Shown here piece after piece: positions 6,283 through 8,050 of a stretch of DNA of 8,050 nucleotides. Position 1 is the first letter of the stretch. The number at the start of each line of letters is the position of its first letter. A program made the position numbers and the translations under genes. The notes below the pieces were generated by a model, which was given only the letters and a program-made list of their open reading frames with translations, did not search any database and was not told the DNA's origin. This DNA comes from Bacteroidales bacterium. GTDB lineage: Bacteria > Bacteroidota > Bacteroidia > Bacteroidales > F082. The stretch is from contig JANTGU010000089.1 in the NCBI GenBank assembly GCA_024762735.1, forward strand, positions 1 to 8,050, in the 5' to 3' direction.

Positions 6283-7164
6283 ATGAGTAAAACAAAGTTA
6301 AATGTAAATGAGCTCGAGATTGTACTATATAAATACGATGAGGAAGAGTACATCTCATTAACTGATATGGCAAAGTTCAGGGATTCAGTGAGAAGTGATT
6401 ATATCATTCAAAACTGGATGAGAACAAGAAGCACAATAGAATTTCTCGGTCTGTGGGAACAATTAAATAATCCGGCTTTTAAACCCATCGAATTCGATGG
6501 GTTTAAAAATGAATCGGGATCTAACAGCTTTACGTTAACTCCAAAAAAATGGATTAAAGCGACCAATGCTAAAGGGATTATCTCAAAATCGGGTCGGTAT
6601 GGTGGAACTTATGCACACAAAGATATTGCGTTTGAATTTGCTTCGTGGATTAGCCCTACTTTTAAACTCTATTTGATAACTGAATATCAGAGATTAAAAG
6701 AGATTGAAACCAATCAATACAATCTTGAATGGAATGTGAAACGAATCTTAAGCAAAACAAATTATCACATTCATACAGATGCTGTTAAGAATTATATTAT
6801 TCCTAAAAAAAACTATGAAAAAGAAAATGAGTGGCTGCTATATGCAGAAGAAGCTGATTTGTTAAACGTGGTTCTTTTTAAATGCACGGCTAAAGATTGG
6901 AGAGAAGCAAATCCCAAGTTTGCGAAAAAAGGAATGAATATTCGGGATATTGCAAGCATTAACGAGCTGGCAATCTTATCAAATCTGGAAACAATTAACG
7001 CTCAAATGATAAAAGAAAACATTGATAAAAGTAAGAGGTTTGCTAAGCTGAAAGACATTGCAGAATATCAATTGTCCATCTTGAATGAAAAGGATCTTAT
7101 AAAAGCATTGAAAAAACTGAATGATAATGTTTATATCAGACAAAAGAACAAATTGAAACAATAA
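6283..7164 (+). CDS. KilA-N domain-containing protein
   Basis: This 293-residue protein has no signal peptide or membrane segment. Residues about 10-140 match the KilA-N domain, a DNA-binding domain common in large DNA viruses and phages and also found as single chromosomal genes in Bacteroidota. Visible landmarks are YISLTDMAK (23-31), NSFTLTPKKWI (81-91) and the strongly conserved GRYGGTYAHKDIAFEFASWI (104-123). Residues 140-293 are Lys/Glu-rich and look largely helical; their role is unknown, though they may contact a partner or DNA. The gene is clearly AT-richer than its neighbours: the line 6781-6840 has 16 G or C in 60, against 29 in 60 for sucA line 4501-4560. Together with its place inside the sucA-sucB operon, this suggests acquisition by transfer. 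The reading frame is intact. It starts 48 bases after the sucA stop and ends 4 bases before sucB, so it is probably carried on the same mRNA. The biological function is not known. Confidence 0.88.
   Translation: MSKTKLNVNELEIVLYKYDEEEYISLTDMAKFRDSVRSDYIIQNWMRTRSTIEFLGLWEQLNNPAFKPIEFDGFKNESGSNSFTLTPKKWIKATNAKGIISKSGRYGGTYAHKDIAFEFASWISPTFKLYLITEYQRLKEIETNQYNLEWNVKRILSKTNYHIHTDAVKNYIIPKKNYEKENEWLLYAEEADLLNVVLFKCTAKDWREANPKFAKKGMNIRDIASINELAILSNLETINAQMIKENIDKSKRFAKLKDIAEYQLSILNEKDLIKALKKLNDNVYIRQKNKLKQ
6477..6508. repeat. Perfect 32-base palindrome inside the KilA-N gene
   Basis: TTTTAAACCCATCGAA is followed immediately by its exact reverse complement, with no spacer and no mismatch; pairing stops at 6476/6509. 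The centre falls between codons 70 and 71, so both strands read in this phase give the same ten residues, FKPIEFDGFK (66-75). In mRNA it could fold as one long hairpin, and in DNA as a cruciform or a symmetric binding site. Confidence 0.95.
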
Positions 7165-7168
7165 GGTT

Positions 7169-8050
7169 ATGATAGAAATAAAAGTTCCCTCACCGGGAGA
7201 ATCGATTACCGAAGTACAAATTGCTGCCTGGCTGGTGGAAGATGGCCAGCAGGTGGAGAAAGATCAGGATGTAGTAGAAATAGATTCTGACAAAGCCACG
7301 CTGCCCGTGGCCGCCGAAGCTGATGGCAAAATAAAAATTCTGGCCCAGGAAGGCGACACGGTAGAAGTAGGCGCTGTTATTGCCACCATCGACGCTGATG
7401 CCAAAGGTACCGTGAAACAAAAGAAAGCAGCGGTAAAGGTTGAAAAAGAAGAAATAAAAGAAGAACCTAAGGAACCTGTTAAAACCGGCTTGAAGAAAAA
7501 AGAGCCTGCCAAAGCTGAGATGAATCTTACCGTTTCGCCCCTGGCTCGCAAGCTGATGGAACAGGAAAACATTTCGGAGCAACAGCTCATCGACTTCTTC
7601 AAAAGCCACCGCATTGGCAAAAAAGATGTGGAGTTTTATTTAAAAGAGAAAGATCATGTTGCCGTGTCATCCGGTGCGGCGGTTACTTCTTCCTGGAGTG
7701 GCTCTCGCGAAAAAGAGCCAAAAAAGATGAGCATGCTGCGCAAGAAACTGGCTCAGCGCCTGGTTTCGGTAAAAAATGAAACCGCCATGCTTACCACCTT
7801 CAACGAGGTAAACATGACGCCCATCATGGAGCTGCGAAAAAAATACAAAGAGGTGTTTAAAGAAAAACATGGTGTGGGACTGGGCTTTATGTCGTTTTTC
7901 ACCAAAGCCGTTACCGAAGCTGTGGCACACTTCCCGGCCGTTAATTCTCAAATTGACGGGGATGAGATTGTTCAATTCAGCTATGTGGATGTGGGCATTG
8001 CCGTGAGTGCCCCCAAAGGACTGGTAGTACCGGTGGTTCGCAACGCCGAA
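7169..8050 (+). CDS. sucB: 2-oxoglutarate dehydrogenase E2 component (3' end missing)
   Basis: This is dihydrolipoyllysine succinyltransferase, the core of the 2-oxoglutarate dehydrogenase complex. It accepts succinyl from SucA on its lipoyl arm and transfers it to CoA. The 294 residues present run off the window; family members have about 400, so the catalytic HxxxDG histidine motif is not visible. Residues 1-76 are the lipoyl domain, with Lys42 in EIDSDKATLPV as the lipoylation site. Residues 78-118 are a Lys/Glu-rich linker rather than the usual Ala/Pro-rich one. Residues 121-160 form the E3/E1-binding domain (VSPLARKLMEQENIS), with its usual GTGxxGR stretch replaced by FFKSHRIGKKDV. Residues from about 184 begin the acyltransferase domain (KKMSMLRKKLAQRL, then FNEVNM and VGIAVSAPKGLVVPVVRNAE). 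The ATG at 7169 gives the standard N-terminus KVPSPGESITEV. The KilA-N gene ends 4 bases upstream, which suggests coupled translation. Confidence 0.95.
   Translation, partial: MIEIKVPSPGESITEVQIAAWLVEDGQQVEKDQDVVEIDSDKATLPVAAEADGKIKILAQEGDTVEVGAVIATIDADAKGTVKQKKAAVKVEKEEIKEEPKEPVKTGLKKKEPAKAEMNLTVSPLARKLMEQENISEQQLIDFFKSHRIGKKDVEFYLKEKDHVAVSSGAAVTSSWSGSREKEPKKMSMLRKKLAQRLVSVKNETAMLTTFNEVNMTPIMELRKKYKEVFKEKHGVGLGFMSFFTKAVTEAVAHFPAVNSQIDGDEIVQFSYVDVGIAVSAPKGLVVPVVRNAE

Noticed and set aside
6236..7168. Insertion-sequence or prophage boundaries around the KilA-N gene
   Set aside because: No terminal inverted repeats, integrase, transposase or tRNA attachment site is visible; only the coding region itself looks foreign.
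7190..7609. 139-codon open frame on the minus strand, very Phe-rich
   Set aside because: It is antisense to the lipoyl domain and Lys/Glu-rich linker of sucB; the Phe-rich composition is simply the complement of GAA/AAA codons.

Overview
The window looks like a piece of a Bacteroidota (Bacteroidetes) chromosome, probably Bacteroidia or a relative such as the Marinilabiliales. The reasons are a secreted beta-helix protein ending in a type IX secretion (T9SS) sorting domain, Bacteroidota-type TAnnTTTG promoter elements with little Shine-Dalgarno signal, and the sequence style of the 2-oxoglutarate dehydrogenase proteins. The lineage below phylum is an inference. All supported genes are on the + strand.

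Layout. Bases 1-379 are non-coding. They hold a cluster of three REP-like hairpins (79-189), then a promoter-like element (272-279) and a leader with two overlapping inverted repeats (326-374). Next comes a secreted right-handed beta-helix protein of the pectate-lyase-like superfamily with a T9SS tail (380-2170). It overlaps by 8 bases a PLP enzyme of the D-threonine aldolase / eukaryotic-type D-serine dehydratase family (2163-3227). A hairpin at the end of that gene may end this transcription unit.

The second unit starts at a TAnnTTTG element overlapped by a 17-base inverted repeat (3331-3354) and runs into sucA, the E1 component of 2-oxoglutarate dehydrogenase (3380-6235). The E2 gene sucB (7169 to the window edge, incomplete) would normally follow directly. 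Here an AT-rich gene for a KilA-N domain protein (6283-7164) sits between them, ending 4 bases before the sucB start. SucA and SucB are two parts of one TCA-cycle complex converting 2-oxoglutarate to succinyl-CoA, so a phage-type DNA-binding protein gene inside their operon is the most unusual arrangement in the window.

Inside the KilA-N gene is a perfect, spacerless 32-base palindrome (6477-6508) centred exactly on a codon boundary. This is the strongest unexplained sequence signal. Lesser oddities are a cysteine-rich C-terminal tail on SucA, an E3-binding domain in SucB without the usual glycine-rich motif, and the pairing of a secreted beta-helix protein with a D-amino-acid enzyme. I found no RNA genes, CRISPR array, transposase or insertion-sequence ends.
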